A stretch of 64,000 nt of DNA from Lepidurus packardi. Its lineage: Eukaryota > Arthropoda > Branchiopoda > Notostraca > Triopsidae. Shown here in pieces: positions 12,801 through 23,700 of this stretch. Location of the stretch: positions 3,658,001 to 3,722,000 of the forward strand of contig JAKZAN010000004.1 of NCBI GenBank assembly GCA_023053545.1, in the 5' to 3' direction. The position numbers and the translations under genes are program-made. How positions within the stretch are numbered: the first letter of the stretch is position 1; each line of letters starts with the position of its first letter. The notes under the pieces were generated by a model. The model did not search any database. It was not told the DNA's origin and saw nothing but the letters and a program-made list of their open reading frames with translations.

Positions 12801-13740
12801 TCGTATAGCAGAGATCATGGTTTGGAGGTTTGCCAATCAGTTTTCTACACTCATCGCGATACATGCGCGTTTCATTCAAGGGTGGACTTAAGTTCAAAAT
12901 TTCTTCGTACTTCATAGCCGCTTTCTCAAACTTTTCCAAAACTTCATAGGCTTGGGCAAGACGACAATGTGCTTTAGACCACAGTGGCTGCACATCAATG
13001 GCTCGTTTGGCATCCCTCTTGGCCCGCTTGGCCAAAGTTTGGCGTTCATAGTCTTGATTTTTTTCGGCCAATTTTAAAAATGCAATCGAACGATTTGCGA
13101 ATAACGACGCTTTTTCTTCTTCTCTGAGCGAGGCCACTTTTAAAGCATTGGTGAATATTTCCACAGCTTCCAGGTAGTCACCCTTCCTGAAAGCTATGGT
13201 GCCTTCATCTTTAAGCTTAATAGCTTCTGCATTGGTGATTTGGAGGGCGGGACACGAAGAGACATTGTGCACTGGAGGCATAATTTCTTTTTTTACTTGG
13301 GTTTTTCCAAGGTTAAGGCAGATGAGAATCTTGGTCAGCGTCTGGCATCTTTGGGTAAACTCTTTTTGTGGGATAACTTTGGAAGGGTGGTGTACGACAC
13401 AGTCTTGCACACTTAAGGCAGTAAGCATATATTGCTGTAAATCAAGGGATAACGATTGGTCGCCAAATGCTTTTACGACGTGGTATATCGCAGCCAGATT
13501 CCAATTTGGCACGTCGCCTTCTTCGATTAACTGCCGAAAGGAGTTGCTGGCTGATTTTAAGTAACTTTCTCCGAAAGTTTCCTTCAATAGAGCTACACAT
13601 TTGGAGGAGCCATCGAATTCATAACCGTGAACCGTCTTCCACTTATCAAGTATTAATTGTCTCAGTTCCAACCTTATACAATCCACGAGAAAATGTAGCT
13701 TGATCCAAAACTCCCTTTTTTGTACCTCTTCGTCGTCCAT
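9843..13740 (-). CDS. TPR / Sel1-like repeat protein with C-terminal MYND zinc finger
   Basis: There are two exons: 13740-12361 (ends LKVS-type sequence then GTAAGT) and 11780-9843; the 580-base intron is non-coding. The N-terminal 160 residues are alpha-helical and unassigned. TPRs follow (KLKDEGTIAFRKGDYLEAVE, ASLFANRSIAFLKL, WSKAHCRLAQAYEVLEKFEK). Sel1-like repeats come next (EGHAEGMYSFAALTKNGEGV, EALHTIGNMHAEGIGVDNSP, SAHNVACMYKTGHGVPEKD), the last one spanning the splice. A beta-rich segment precedes the finger (YKGCVIHVVVIEDG, YGAKVSIMNPYWRMAADG), possibly OB-fold-like. The end is a MYND finger with Cys/His spacing CRYCGDRG...CSVCHTAKYCHKGCQRHDW...HKLIC. No SET domain is present, so it is not a SMYD methyltransferase. 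A protein-interaction role is inferred. A decayed copy of its tail lies at 15.1-15.3 kb. Confidence 0.85.
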
Positions 13741-14599
13741 TGCTCTCCCTATAATAGTAGTAAACTAATATTAGTGCGGTATACTTCCAGAATGAAAATC
13801 CATATTATAAAGCTATTCCTTTTCGCTTTCAAGATTTTTCCGGCACTACAAAACTATAGCTACTGTCTATAGGATGCTAAGTTAAAGATCTTTTTTATGA
13901 ACTTAGGGTATCTGAAGGTATTTCAGAGCACATTTAGATTTATCTATCTAACCGAACCTATACGTACTGAAACTTTCTATACTAATCTACGTTATTAGCT
14001 GAACGTGCTGTGGAGCAACACTATTTTTTTTAATATGTAACCTCAGCGTGAGCCTCTGCTCTTTTGCTAGTCACTTACTTACTTGTTGCCGACGATACTA
14101 ATTGATCACACTATTTCTTTATGACTTTATTAATAACGACAAAAACAAAGTTTCCCAGTTTCTAATGAATGGTACCTAAAATGTTGTATAGACTTGCACG
14201 TTGCGGACTACAGTCTATTGTGCTTTACCAAGACGCAGAAAAGCGCAGAATTAGGTTGCCCTTTTCGAACATTCTCTGATTTACTTACCCAGCACGTAGG
14301 TAAAATTTGGAGTAAACAATTACACTTGCATAAATACAAGTAGTCGAGCTATAACCTTCTTTTATTGGAGCGTCTTTTCACTTTGTGTATACAAATTGTA
14401 ATATTTTTGCAAGGTTGATAACGCGACACGAACGGCTTTTATGGAATAGGAAACGAAAAGAAATACTTCGCGCGTTAAAGAAGGGTGAATTGAGCGAGTT
14501 CCCGAAGTACAAGTGTGACACCTAGTGCCTAAAGATGAACTCCTTCTATAGCCTTTTAGCATTCAAAGCATGAGAGGCACACTCGAAGAAGAAAGTTAC

Positions 14600-14905
14600 G
14601 AACCAAAAAGCAAAACGTTCTTCGGATTTAGTGACAAATTGGTGTAATGTATTCGTTGTTAAAACGACACCAGTGTGTCGTTCTTCGAAGAGTGATTTTT
14701 TTCAGCCAATGGAGTGAAAGAAAGTTGATGAGAATCTTTAACCTAATCTAAGGTAAGCTAACCTAACCTAACCTAATTCATTTTCAATTCAACCAACAAT
14801 TTTCAACTCGAATGACACCTTCTTGTCCCAGTTTTACAACAACATGACACATTTGAGTGTCACTTTGACCTCAGGATTTAAACCGAAGAACGTGTTGTGC
14901 CAAAA
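14600..14905. repeat. Possible MITE with imperfect inverted ends
   Basis: The motif AACGTTCTTCGGATTTA near 14607 recurs in inverse as TTTAAACCGAAGAACGTG near 14877, about 270 bases apart, with neighbouring A-rich/T-rich sequence also partly matching. No clean target-site duplication was found, so the assignment is tentative. Confidence 0.35.
14758..14779. repeat. Interstitial telomere-like (CCTAA)n
   Basis: Three to four direct units of CCTAA, the complement of the arthropod telomere unit TTAGG. It is too short to mark a telomere; it could be chance or a repair scar. Confidence 0.5.
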
Positions 14906-15112
14906 AGACAAAAATTAGAAGACATCTTCGAAAGCTCAATAGAACCTTTTCATCAAAACATTTTGGCGGAAAGCCGTCAAAGCTTCTACGATCATAGTAG
15001 CTATAAAATGACAAAAGGCAACACTAGCTTACATAACGAAAGTAAGGAGATACAAACATAAAGCTTATTGTAAATTCCTAACCAGGTTTGGTTCAGCTCA
15101 TTGTTATTTGAT

Positions 15113-15327
15113 TTATTGTTTGCAGATAAATTTATGTTTCAGTAATTTCCAATCCTGTGTTTGGCAATACTTACAACACTTGTCTTTCTTGCAGCTGGGG
15201 CAATTCCGCTCGGCATTCATATTGCTGCAGTATCTCGACAACGGTTAAATATTCATCCCGAAATAAAAGCATTTTGGGTTCGTTGACACAAATTGCCGGT
15301 TTGTTATCCACGGCATCAGGAGGCTAG
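15113..15327 (-). pseudogene. Decayed copy of the MYND-protein C-terminus
   Basis: On the minus strand one frame reads DNKPAICVNEPKMLLFRDEY, matching DGKPIIRVDDPKSILFHDED of the gene at 9843-13740. A second frame then reads NCPSCKKDKCCKYCQTQDWK and LLKHKFIC before a TAA at 15113-15115, matching the MYND tail CSVCHTAKYCHKGCQRHDW...LLKHKLIC. The two blocks are in different frames, the start of the finger (CRYCG) is not conserved, and nothing upstream is recognisable. It is therefore a truncated, frameshifted duplicate of the neighbouring gene in the same orientation, about 1.4 kb beyond that gene's start. Confidence 0.75.
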
Positions 15328-15594
15328 AATTTGCGTGATATAGATTGCAAGTACTATTTAACCTTTTTAAAAAGAATTTGACTATTAATAATACTTTAGG
15401 CTACGGTGCACCTGAGCTGTAGACCGAGATCGTTCAATAGATGGCGGGGCAGTCGCAAAATATTTTTGTTTGCTCACCGTGCTATCTATTGCCACTATTC
15501 TATAGTCTGCCAGAGAGCTCCCAGTAGACGGATGATGGTAACGCCTACCTTGTGTATGTAGCATTTGGATGTATACAAACCTTAGCATTTAGTT

Positions 15595-15712
15595 GACAAG
15601 AGGCTAAATGACGCCTATTCGGAGAAAATTTTCCCTCAGCATGTGGTGTCACCTCCTGGAAAAGAAAGCGAATATGAAGCTTAGAATTTGCAGGAGTATT
15701 AAAATTAGGGTG
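15595..15712 (+). mobile_element. LINE fragment, left copy
   Basis: These 118 bases match, in inverse, 18870-18987 of the larger LINE fragment to the right (same order: GACAAGAGGCTAAA, CACCTCCTGG, GCGAATATGAAGCTTAGAATTTGCA, ATTAGGGTG). The stretch encodes MKLRICRSIKIRV-like sequence. It is cut off exactly where the inverted-repeat element begins. Confidence 0.75.
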
Positions 15713-16305
15713 CGTTTCTTGACGCCTTTTCGGATGATATCCACAAGTTATCTGCGTCGTGTATTTAGGTGCTCCTTTTGATGCCTTTCGGAGTGAGTCG
15801 CCAAACCTAACCTAATCCCTGGACAATAAAAAAATAACATCTGTAAACGGGAACTACACTAACTAGAAGAAACATCTACATGACGTTAACTTGGGGGACA
15901 TTAATGTCAGTTAAATTCAGTATTCATTAGTTCACGTTCCCAGACAGAAACTGCTCTCGTTATACCCAAGCACGCCACAGAATGGTTAGCGGCCAAGCTT
16001 TTGAGTACGCTTTTGATAGGTTCGATCCTCCGAAAAGGCGGGACTTATTTCAAAATTTCCTAACGACATCTAGCCAAGCCCGCAGGAACCCAAGGGGCAG
16101 CCATTATCGGGCGAAACCTGAGGAAAGTCCCGAAAGCTCAATGTAGATTAGTTCGTAACTTTCCTTTTGTTTTTCCACTATGGATGAAACACTATTGACG
16201 AATACTACCTCAGATTACAGAGGAATTAATGGAATAATACTTTTCTTCTCAAACCTCATCGGCCAGGCACTTTAATAGGAGTGAACTTTTCCTCAAAGAC
16301 CGCTA

Positions 16306-16804
16306 CCCTGTTTTATGGTTAAAAGCTGCTATAGTACATACTCGAATATACCGTGTGCTTCTTTGACAAAATTTTTAGCAAAAGTAGTGGTTCGCGTTAC
16401 ATTCGAGACTAGTCCGGGTTCCGAAATCGCGATAGAGACAATCCGAATTCGTGAGGTAACTCCTTACTAAGCTACTAGCTTAGTAAACTTTTTTGAAATC
16501 AAAACTTTGTATGTTATCTTTATTAAGCTACCACTCTATGTAAGCTACCTACCACTCTTAAACTAAGATGGATAGTTGTGTGAGTTTAATTCATCAACAT
16601 AAGATTAATTATTCGCTTGAACACATTGGAAATATGGATGAAAATTTTGCTAGTGAAGAAGATTAGATTTTTTTATAATTTTTTTTTTACTAAAATCTTT
16701 TTTTTGTAGTAGATTTTTTCTTTTCTTTTTACTTAGCGTCTTTTGGGCCCGAAAAAATAACTTTAAACTCTACTAAGCTACAAGCTTATAACCATAAAAC
16801 AGGG
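16306..16804. mobile_element. MITE with 16-21 base terminal inverted repeats and TA duplication
   Basis: The left end CCCTGTTTTATGGTTA and right end TAACCATAAAACAGGG are perfect inverted repeats, continuing imperfectly for several bases (AAAGCT / AGCTTA). Both ends are flanked by TA (16304-16305 and 16805-16806). This pattern fits Tc1/mariner-type non-autonomous elements. It contains no coding sequence; internal AT-rich palindromes (ACTAAGCTACTAGCTTAGT near 16466) are present. Confidence 0.75.
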
Positions 16805-17181
16805 TATGTTATGCCGTAACATACCCTGATACGGACCCTGTTACGAGATCCAAAGTCTCCGCGTCTGGGGAAGAAATTCGCGTTCGGTCAAAGTGCAACA
16901 GAAGCTTCAAGAAAAACGACGACCCACACAAAGTTCTCCATAAGACATTGTATTCTTCTTAAGACATCTGCAAATATTTCAACTTACCTTAAAGTTTGGC
17001 CCAACATTTTATCTTATTCTCAATGCAAACTGCCTTAGCAAAGGTTTTCGATTGAGTTGTAGTTGGTTACGGAAAAAGGTCGGAGTCAATTCGTGGTGAA
17101 TCATCGTACGATTCCTTTTGGTAAAGTGATACGAATACACAATAAATTTGCATCTGGCATAGTATAAAAAGTTCGAACATT

Positions 17182-17411
17182 TTATACGTTTCTTGACAAC
17201 CGTTCAGCCAAACTTGTCAATAATCGCATCGAAATCATCGCCTCCGTTTCTTCACATGCAATACTTAGTAAAGCCAAAGCTGAATGTCTCTCTTCTCCCA
17301 TTGATGCTCTCAGGTACGAAAGAATTATTTTGAGCTTGCTGAAAGATCTTTCGCAGCTGGCAATAGAAACAGAGATTCTAAGCCTGATCTGGATAGCAAC
17401 CCGTATGTTTT
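17182..17411 (-). pseudogene. hAT transposase C-terminal (dimerisation) fragment
   Basis: The minus strand reads VSIASCERSFSKLKIILSYL then RASMGEERHSALALLSIACE, ending at TAA 17182-17184. This is the signature of the hAT family C-terminal dimerisation region (ASxERxFSxLK...LRxxMxxxRLxxLxxLSI), most like the zf-TTF/ZMYM-type subgroup. About 75 codons remain, and upstream sequence is closed by stops. It is a remnant of the autonomous parent of the surrounding element or an independent insertion. Confidence 0.8.
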
Positions 17412-17934
17412 AAGTCTAGGTTTAACCTATATACAGTACCTATAACCACAGTATAAACGTTTACACAGTAGGAAAACAGGTGTATCTTCCAATGTTAAGG
17501 TTTTCCGACGACTTTCTCGGTCTTAAGGGGATCTATGGATACGAAAATTTACATGAGGGATGGATTCCCAGACTTGCCCAACATACCCTCAAGTAGGCAT
17601 TCCTAATCTACTGGAAAAAGAATTCGAGAAAAGGTTCGAGCTTACCCGTCTGACCACTAACCGTTCTGTTGCGTGCTGGGGGGTATGAAGAGAACAGTTT
17701 CTGTCTGGGAACGTTAACTAATGAATACTGAATTTAACTGACATTAATGTGCACATGTAGACGTTTCTTCTATTTAGTGTAGTTCCTGTTTACGTATATT
17801 ATTTTTTTCTTTATCCAGGGATTAGGTTAGTTTAGGAGACTCGCTCCGAAAAGGCATCAAAAGCAGCAACTAAATGCACGAAGCAGACAACTTGTGGATA
17901 TCATCCGAAAAGGCGTCAAGAAACGCACCCTAAT

Positions 17935-18987
17935 CTTCTTTCTTCTTCTTCTTTCTTGGTGTAGTTAAAGACGACAGGCGAATTGTCGTCGCATCGTCGT
18001 CTGCAGCAATCCCAATAGGTGTCGCTATTTAATTCTCTTCTGTTGCTAGTTTCCTAGGACCAATCACGAATTTACATGATCTTATTGGATTGGGCGTGCA
18101 TATGAAAGTGCTTGATAGTGGAATAGGATAGAATCTAGACCTTCACCGTTCAATTGCTTATAATTTGTCGACTAGTCGTTTTCGCATGTCCACATCTCAG
18201 TCGAAAGAGTGCTACTGCTACTTTCCTGTTTTTATGCAATAGCCATGGCGCTGGCCTAATGTTAGTAGCGGCTTGTACAAATTTTTTAGTCGTACTGTTT
18301 TTAACCTCTGAAGTATATTTTGCTCTAATTTCTGTTTGAATATGGCCGAGATTTCGTGTCTAGTGAGTGCTCTTAATTCTTTTTGGTTGGAGTTTTTGCC
18401 TATTTTCGCCGCCGCATCCGCTTCCTCATTCCCTGCGATCCCAACATGCGATGGCACCCATTGCACCCATTGCATTCCTGGGATCAAAGTCCCATGGTGG
18501 TAAGAGGTTCTCAAAAAAATCTCCGTCTTTTGCTTTCGCAGTTCCAGATGGCTCGTACCTAAGTTTGACTGACGACCATATCGAGGCACTGCGGTTGTTG
18601 AAAACCCTTTGAACCACTAGGTCGTGCTTATGGCACTCGACCATTCTGTTGATGTAATTAGTGGTTAACAGATCCCTTCTATCACTCAGCGGTATTACGC
18701 CTGTTGCGCATAAAAGCACTGCTATCGGAGTAGTTTTGACAGCTCCTAGGATAATCCTTAGTGCTCTATTTTGGATTGTCTCAAGACATTGAAGTTTTTT
18801 TGCATTTATATCTTTGAAAACTATGGAGCCATACTCCAGCTTTGGTCTAATTAACCCTTGGTAGAGGGTCACCCTAATCTTAATACTCTTGCAAATTCTA
18901 AGCTTCATATTCGCTTTCTCTACCAGGAGGTGGCAGCATATGCTGCGCGAAAATTTCCTCTGAATAGGTGTCGTTTAGCCTCTTGTC
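17935..18987 (-). mobile_element. 5'-truncated LINE: RT thumb, RNase H and 3' tail
   Basis: On the minus strand, the reverse-transcriptase C-terminal part reads LYQGLIRPKLEYGSIVFKDI and LQCLETIQNRALRIILGAVK. RNase H then reads WVQWVPSHVGIAGNEEADAA in another frame, and a gag/C-terminal-like ALFRLRCGHA segment near 18190 follows. The fragment ends in a GAA-rich tail (AAGAAAGAAGAAGAAG on the minus strand) at 17935-17955, typical of LINE 3' ends. The presence of RNase H points to the I/LOA/Ingi group of LINEs. It is broken by at least one frame change between RT and RNase H and by in-frame stops near the 3' end. The 5' limit coincides with that of the left copy. Confidence 0.8.
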
Positions 18988-19398
18988 TATCTGCAGAGTG
19001 GAATTGGGCTAGGACTGGACAAAATAATATCCGGAACCGTCTAAAATTCTATAGTTCGAAGACGTAACCAGACTTGGTTAGCGCAAACGGGCGCCGTTGA
19101 ATTGCGAAAATTATTGCAGGAGATCATCTTTCGACGGACTCGACAACGGTATACAAACCGGATCGGAATTTTGGCGAACGGAAGAATGCAATCAACAGGA
19201 GCCGTAATAGGTCAGGCTAGTGTCAGTCATCAAATAAAGAACCATCCTAACCCAAAGTGAAGCAGACCAATCCTGTATTTTGCACAAACTGTGCTGCTCT
19301 AGACTGTTGGAGAAAAGTTATTAGTTACAACTCATTATAGAAAACCGTTGCGTTGACAAGAAAGTCTCACGTGTTTCGCTCGTTTAGAAAACAAAGGG

Positions 19399-20300
19399 AT
19401 GTCTGCCTCTGAAACCCCGCTGATAGCCCCATCTTCAAAATCAAGGCCCACGAATTTTCTGAATAGTAATATCTCAAATGCAGAGCACATTCCTCTGACT
19501 GATTTTGGGCCTAAAAAATCTGTTAGCAAATTAAAACCGGCGGACAAAGCTCCTCAAGATGACGAGAAGCTAGTTGATTCAAAGCTGAATTTCAAGAAAA
19601 ATCCTTCCAAGGCCACAATTGCGAGCACATCAGCCTCTACTTTTTCTGCCAATGCTCCGAAAGCTAGATATCAGGTTATAAATGAAAAACAGAGCGTGAC
19701 TTCTGTCAAAAAAGAGTCTTCTGGCAGCCAAACCCAGCCCAATATTCGTCTCCGATTAGGTTCCACACCCGGCGACAGAAAAGGTAAACTTTTAACCTGC
19801 TTTCTGTACTCCGCGTTTTGCTTCGTGTACCATTTTTTTTAGTTGCTTATTGTTCGTTCATATCCTTGGTTTTATTTCAATCGGACAAGCTGTTCAGCGT
19901 CCTGTTCTCCAACATACTTTCATCACAGATGGAACGGATATGCGTAACATGGAACAGTCCTTGCTTCAGCTCCTAGAAGACTTCCATGTGGGCAAGCTGC
20001 GCGCATTTGGTAAACTCCAAAAATCATTTGTATGGCTGAAATTCACAATCCTTCTAATTGTTAGGGCAAGATTGCAGCATGGAAGAAATGGAAGCTATCA
20101 GAGCCCAGCAAGAACGTTTAGCCCGTTTGCATTTTGAATTGGGAGCTCAACAAGAATTATACCTGCCTTTAAGTTCCGAAGGCTTACGTACCTCAGCAGA
20201 TCATATGCAACAATTAGTTAGTGGGCTGGAGCGTTTATCCTTGTCTATCGAAAGACTTCATTCCCATACACAAGAGCCTGGAAGACCATGGTCTTCATGA
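19399..20300 (+). CDS. CCDC28: CCDC28 family coiled-coil protein
   Basis: There are three exons: 19399-about 19783, about 19887-20009, and 20061-20300. The N-terminal ~125 residues are low-complexity, Ser/Lys-rich. The conserved core begins HTFITDGTDMRNMEQSLLQLLEDFHVGKLRAFG and continues after the second splice with GQDCSMEEMEAIRAQQERLA and LHFELGAQQELY, matching CCDC28A/B ([28 protein letters not shown] in human). The C-terminus is coiled coil (MQQLVSGLERLSLSIERLH). CCDC28B is a BBSome-associated, ciliary and mTORC2-linked factor in vertebrates; a similar role here is inferred. An AATAAA lies at about 20374, 75 bases past the stop. Confidence 0.9.
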
Positions 20301-20777
20301 GATATCGCATTTGTTTAGGAAAGCGAGTGTTTACCGTGGGATTTTTAACCTGGGATATCAATAAGTCATGTACAATAAAAATTTTCTATTCTCTGTTATA
20401 GTTTTGCGCTCTCAATTTTTGGTTCTCGACAGTTTTATCCAAATAACTTAGCTATACAATTTTTTTCTTAGATGATTTCAGGCTTGCTCTGCGTCGCGTT
20501 CTTATTAACTTCACTTTTCGTTCAGCTTATAATAGTACAACGGTAGGCTACTAACAAGACCCACAGCAGGTTTGTCATTCATCCAGAATACATTTCCTTT
20601 GGGATCTGCGCAAAAAATCTAGTCGGAAGTTGAACGCGCGCCATAAAACAGTGGTGGCTCTGTTGTTCACTTTTCGGTTTGTTGATCAATGAAAGTTGGG
20701 TGATTCATGCAAATATTTTTATTCACCCCACGTAACAACAAAAAATGGAGAATTAGGCACAAATTTAAACATCTGCG
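20301..20777. other. Spacer between CCDC28 and LRRK1
   Basis: Contains the CCDC28 polyadenylation area and the promoter/5' UTR of LRRK1. No separate gene is seen. Confidence 0.5.
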
Positions 20778-23700
20778 ATGGAGATATCTATATCTGAAGA
20801 TGCCGAAGAATTTCCTGGAAGGCTGTTGCATCAGGTCAATTCTTAATTTTATTTTGGCATGTAATTTGACAATTTCATTGACATTGTTGTGAATTTCTTT
20901 ATTTTTAATATTTAGGCTGCGTTGTGGGATAACGCGGAACTTTTAGAAGACTTACTCCATGCTGATCAGTTACGTCACATTAACAGCTTAGATTCATGGG
21001 GTAGAACACCTTTACATGCTGCTGCGACGACTGAAGGCTCAAGCTGTCTGAGGATTCTTCTGCAGTCAGGAGCAGATCCGAACATTCCCTGTGGTCCTCG
21101 AGGAGAATATAGAGTAAATGATAAACATCACTCTGCTTGAATTAAAAATTGATGAATGAGTCTTTCGCAGACTGCCTTGCACGTTAGTGCAGAACATGGA
21201 CATGGTGCGAATATTCGCCTATTATTGGAACACGAAGCGTTATTAGAGCTAAGAGATGGTTTGGGATTATTGGCCGTAGACTTGGCTATAAAAGGAGGTC
21301 ACACAGACTGTGTTTCTATTTTACAAACAGCTTTAGGTAGATAATTATACTTTTTTTATTTATTTTTTCATGGCTTTGCTATTCTTAATAAAATCAACCT
21401 TCAGCATCCCAAGAAGCTGTACGACTTGAAGCGTTCACCGCATTGCATGAAGCTCTTTGCCAGTCGTCCGTGCTAGAAAAATTGATGCTGGAGTACCGAG
21501 ATGAATTGCCACATATAATCAATATCGCTCCCAATGGCGCCAATACTCTTCTCTTCAAGTGATTTAATTGTGTCCCATATATCTAGGCTACAAACACATT
21601 AACTGTGCTAGCACACACAATTTAGCTACAAATAATTCTTTGGTTAACTTCTTTCCTATATCCGTACAGAGCGTGCGAAGCTGGTCAGTGTGACTCAGTG
21701 AAACTGTTGCTGGATCACGGAGCAGATTGTCGATTGCATCCCGTTACCAAATACTCACCTTTGTATATTGCTTGTTATTATGGACGTAAAGACGTCGTAG
21801 ACTTACTCTTAAAAGTAAGTTTGCTGTTTCAATATTTTGCTTCGCTTTCATTGCTAAAAAGGGTTACGCTAATTTATCTCATATTTCTCCTTCTCTGTAG
21901 CGATTCCCAGAATTAGTCCAGGTTAGCACAGTTGAGAAATGGCTACCCATTCATGCTTGTTGCATCAAGGGCCATTTGTCAACTTTGGAGCTCCTTTTGC
22001 GATATCCCTACCCGCCACGTCTTCTCCATAAATACACGTAAGTTGGCTTTGTAACGGTTTGTACTATAATAAGTAAGAAACTGTCTTGCGTTAAATTCTG
22101 TTCGGTCTAAAAAAGCTACCGAACGACATAACGTCAAGTCAGAGTAATCGGACGAATCCCGCTTAGGACCCGCATTCGCTCGTTACGTTTATTTTTTTAT
22201 TATTTTTTTTTTTTCAATCAGTTGTCCACATTCTGTTAGTTCAGCTTTCGGTTATTAACCATAATTATTTTTAGTTATATTTAATTTCTCACTGTTTGCC
22301 TTTCCCAGGGATCCGACGGGGCAATGGGAATACGAACTAGCTTTTGACGTCAATACGCGCGATATATCAGGCCAAACCGCGTTACACATGGCCACCTGCA
22401 CGAAACACCATCCCATGGTCGACGCTATGCTTAAATTCAAAGTCCGAGCTAAATCTACCACTTCACCCTCTTCTGCTTCAGTTCCCGGTATCGGTACCCA
22501 GCCTCAAAGCCAAATAACTTCTCCTACGAAACGCCGAATAGCCTCAGGGATTCAAGCGTTAATGGCTCGTTTACATGGTTCCGCCAATGGGAACAGCCAT
22601 GATTCACATTCCAGTCCGGGCCAGACTTGGCTCTCGCCATGGGACGTGGACGTGTATTGTGGCTCGCAGACAGCGTTACATGTGGCAGTCCTTGGTCGTC
22701 AGTTACACACCGTTTCCTTGCTGCTAGCCAACGGCGCCAATCCCAATCTACCCATTAATTATGAAGAAGATCTGCCTTCTGGTTCCTGTTTGGTGGAGTC
22801 TGTCAAATTGAGGGATTTGTCCATGATCGAACTGCTGTTAAAATTCGGCGCGAAAGACCCGAATGCGCAGGCGCTGCAGCTTGCTGTAACCGCCCGTGAT
22901 GATATCGTTATGGCAAAGTTATTAGCCTTGTTGGCCCATCCGGATCCGGATCTTAAGATCAATAGACGCGCTGGTTCACCGCTAGGTGACGCGCGCTCCG
23001 CGCCTACGCTTTTGCAACCTTCCCTGGCTGTTATGATAAATTGGCACGGCTTGCAACATTTGGAATACTTACAGCATGGTTTTCTAATCGACGCAGCCGT
23101 TGCAGTCAATACCAAATTAAAATTAACGCCCCGAACACAACCATTGGCATTACACGTCATCACGCGCATCGATATCTCCAACAACATACTAACTGAAGTG
23201 CCTTTGATGCTCTTCCAGCTCCATAGTCTCAGATACTTAAATTTGGCGCAAAATAAACTGGCAAAATTGCCCACGCCCACCAATTCACCTGTTCAATACC
23301 AACAACAGACTCCTTCATCGCAGTATCAGTGTCCCGTTTTGGAAGAACTGCATCTGCAAGATAACCGTTTGGACGAAATTCCACCGGAAGTATTCGCTCT
23401 ACCTTCCTTGATTTTATTGGATGTTTCCAACAATAAGCTGCAAGCTATGCCCAAGGCTATGTGGGCGGCTCCCAAACTAAAAGAGTTGAACGCGAGTTTT
23501 AATTTACTCAAAAGTTTACCTAGTTGTCAGGATCATGCGAGTTGCTATGAAATCCGATTCGATTTGTCGATTCCCTTAGACAGGACAAAGCAAGTTTTGA
23601 ATTTAGGAAAAGAAGACGAGAATAATGGAGAAGACGATGCGCGGATGATGCGCAGTTTGCAGTTGTCAGCTTCGAATCTCAAGTATGGGCTAGTCTTTTT

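Larger units (their letters stand above)
13741..15112. other. Non-coding stretch upstream of the MYND gene
   Basis: No gene is supported. It should contain the promoter of the MYND gene. It also holds a short telomere-like run (14758-14779) and a possible MITE (about 14600-14905). Confidence 0.4.
15704..17934. mobile_element. Inverted-repeat DNA element with hAT remnant
   Basis: Two arms of about 285-290 bases, 15704-15995 and 17652-17934, are inverted copies. Outermost they share ATTAGGGTGCGTTTCTTGAC; further in, ACAAGTT(A/G)TCTGC; then TAACTGACATTAATGT and CAGACAGAAACTG. Between the arms lie a hAT-type transposase remnant (17182-17411) and a nested 499-base MITE (16306-16804). The element is about 2.2 kb and non-autonomous. 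I could not define a target-site duplication: the left flank is a LINE fragment and the right flank is the 3' tail of another, inverted LINE fragment. A hAT-related element is the best guess, but a foldback-type origin is possible. Confidence 0.7.

Noticed and set aside
15704-17934. Search for an 8-base target-site duplication expected for hAT
   Set aside because: The flanks ATTAAA-type on the left and TCTTCTTT-type on the right do not match, so insertion by simple hAT transposition at this site cannot be shown.
22759-23283. 174-codon minus-strand ORF
   Set aside because: It is antisense to the ankyrin/LRR exon of LRRK1, which has clear family support on the plus strand.
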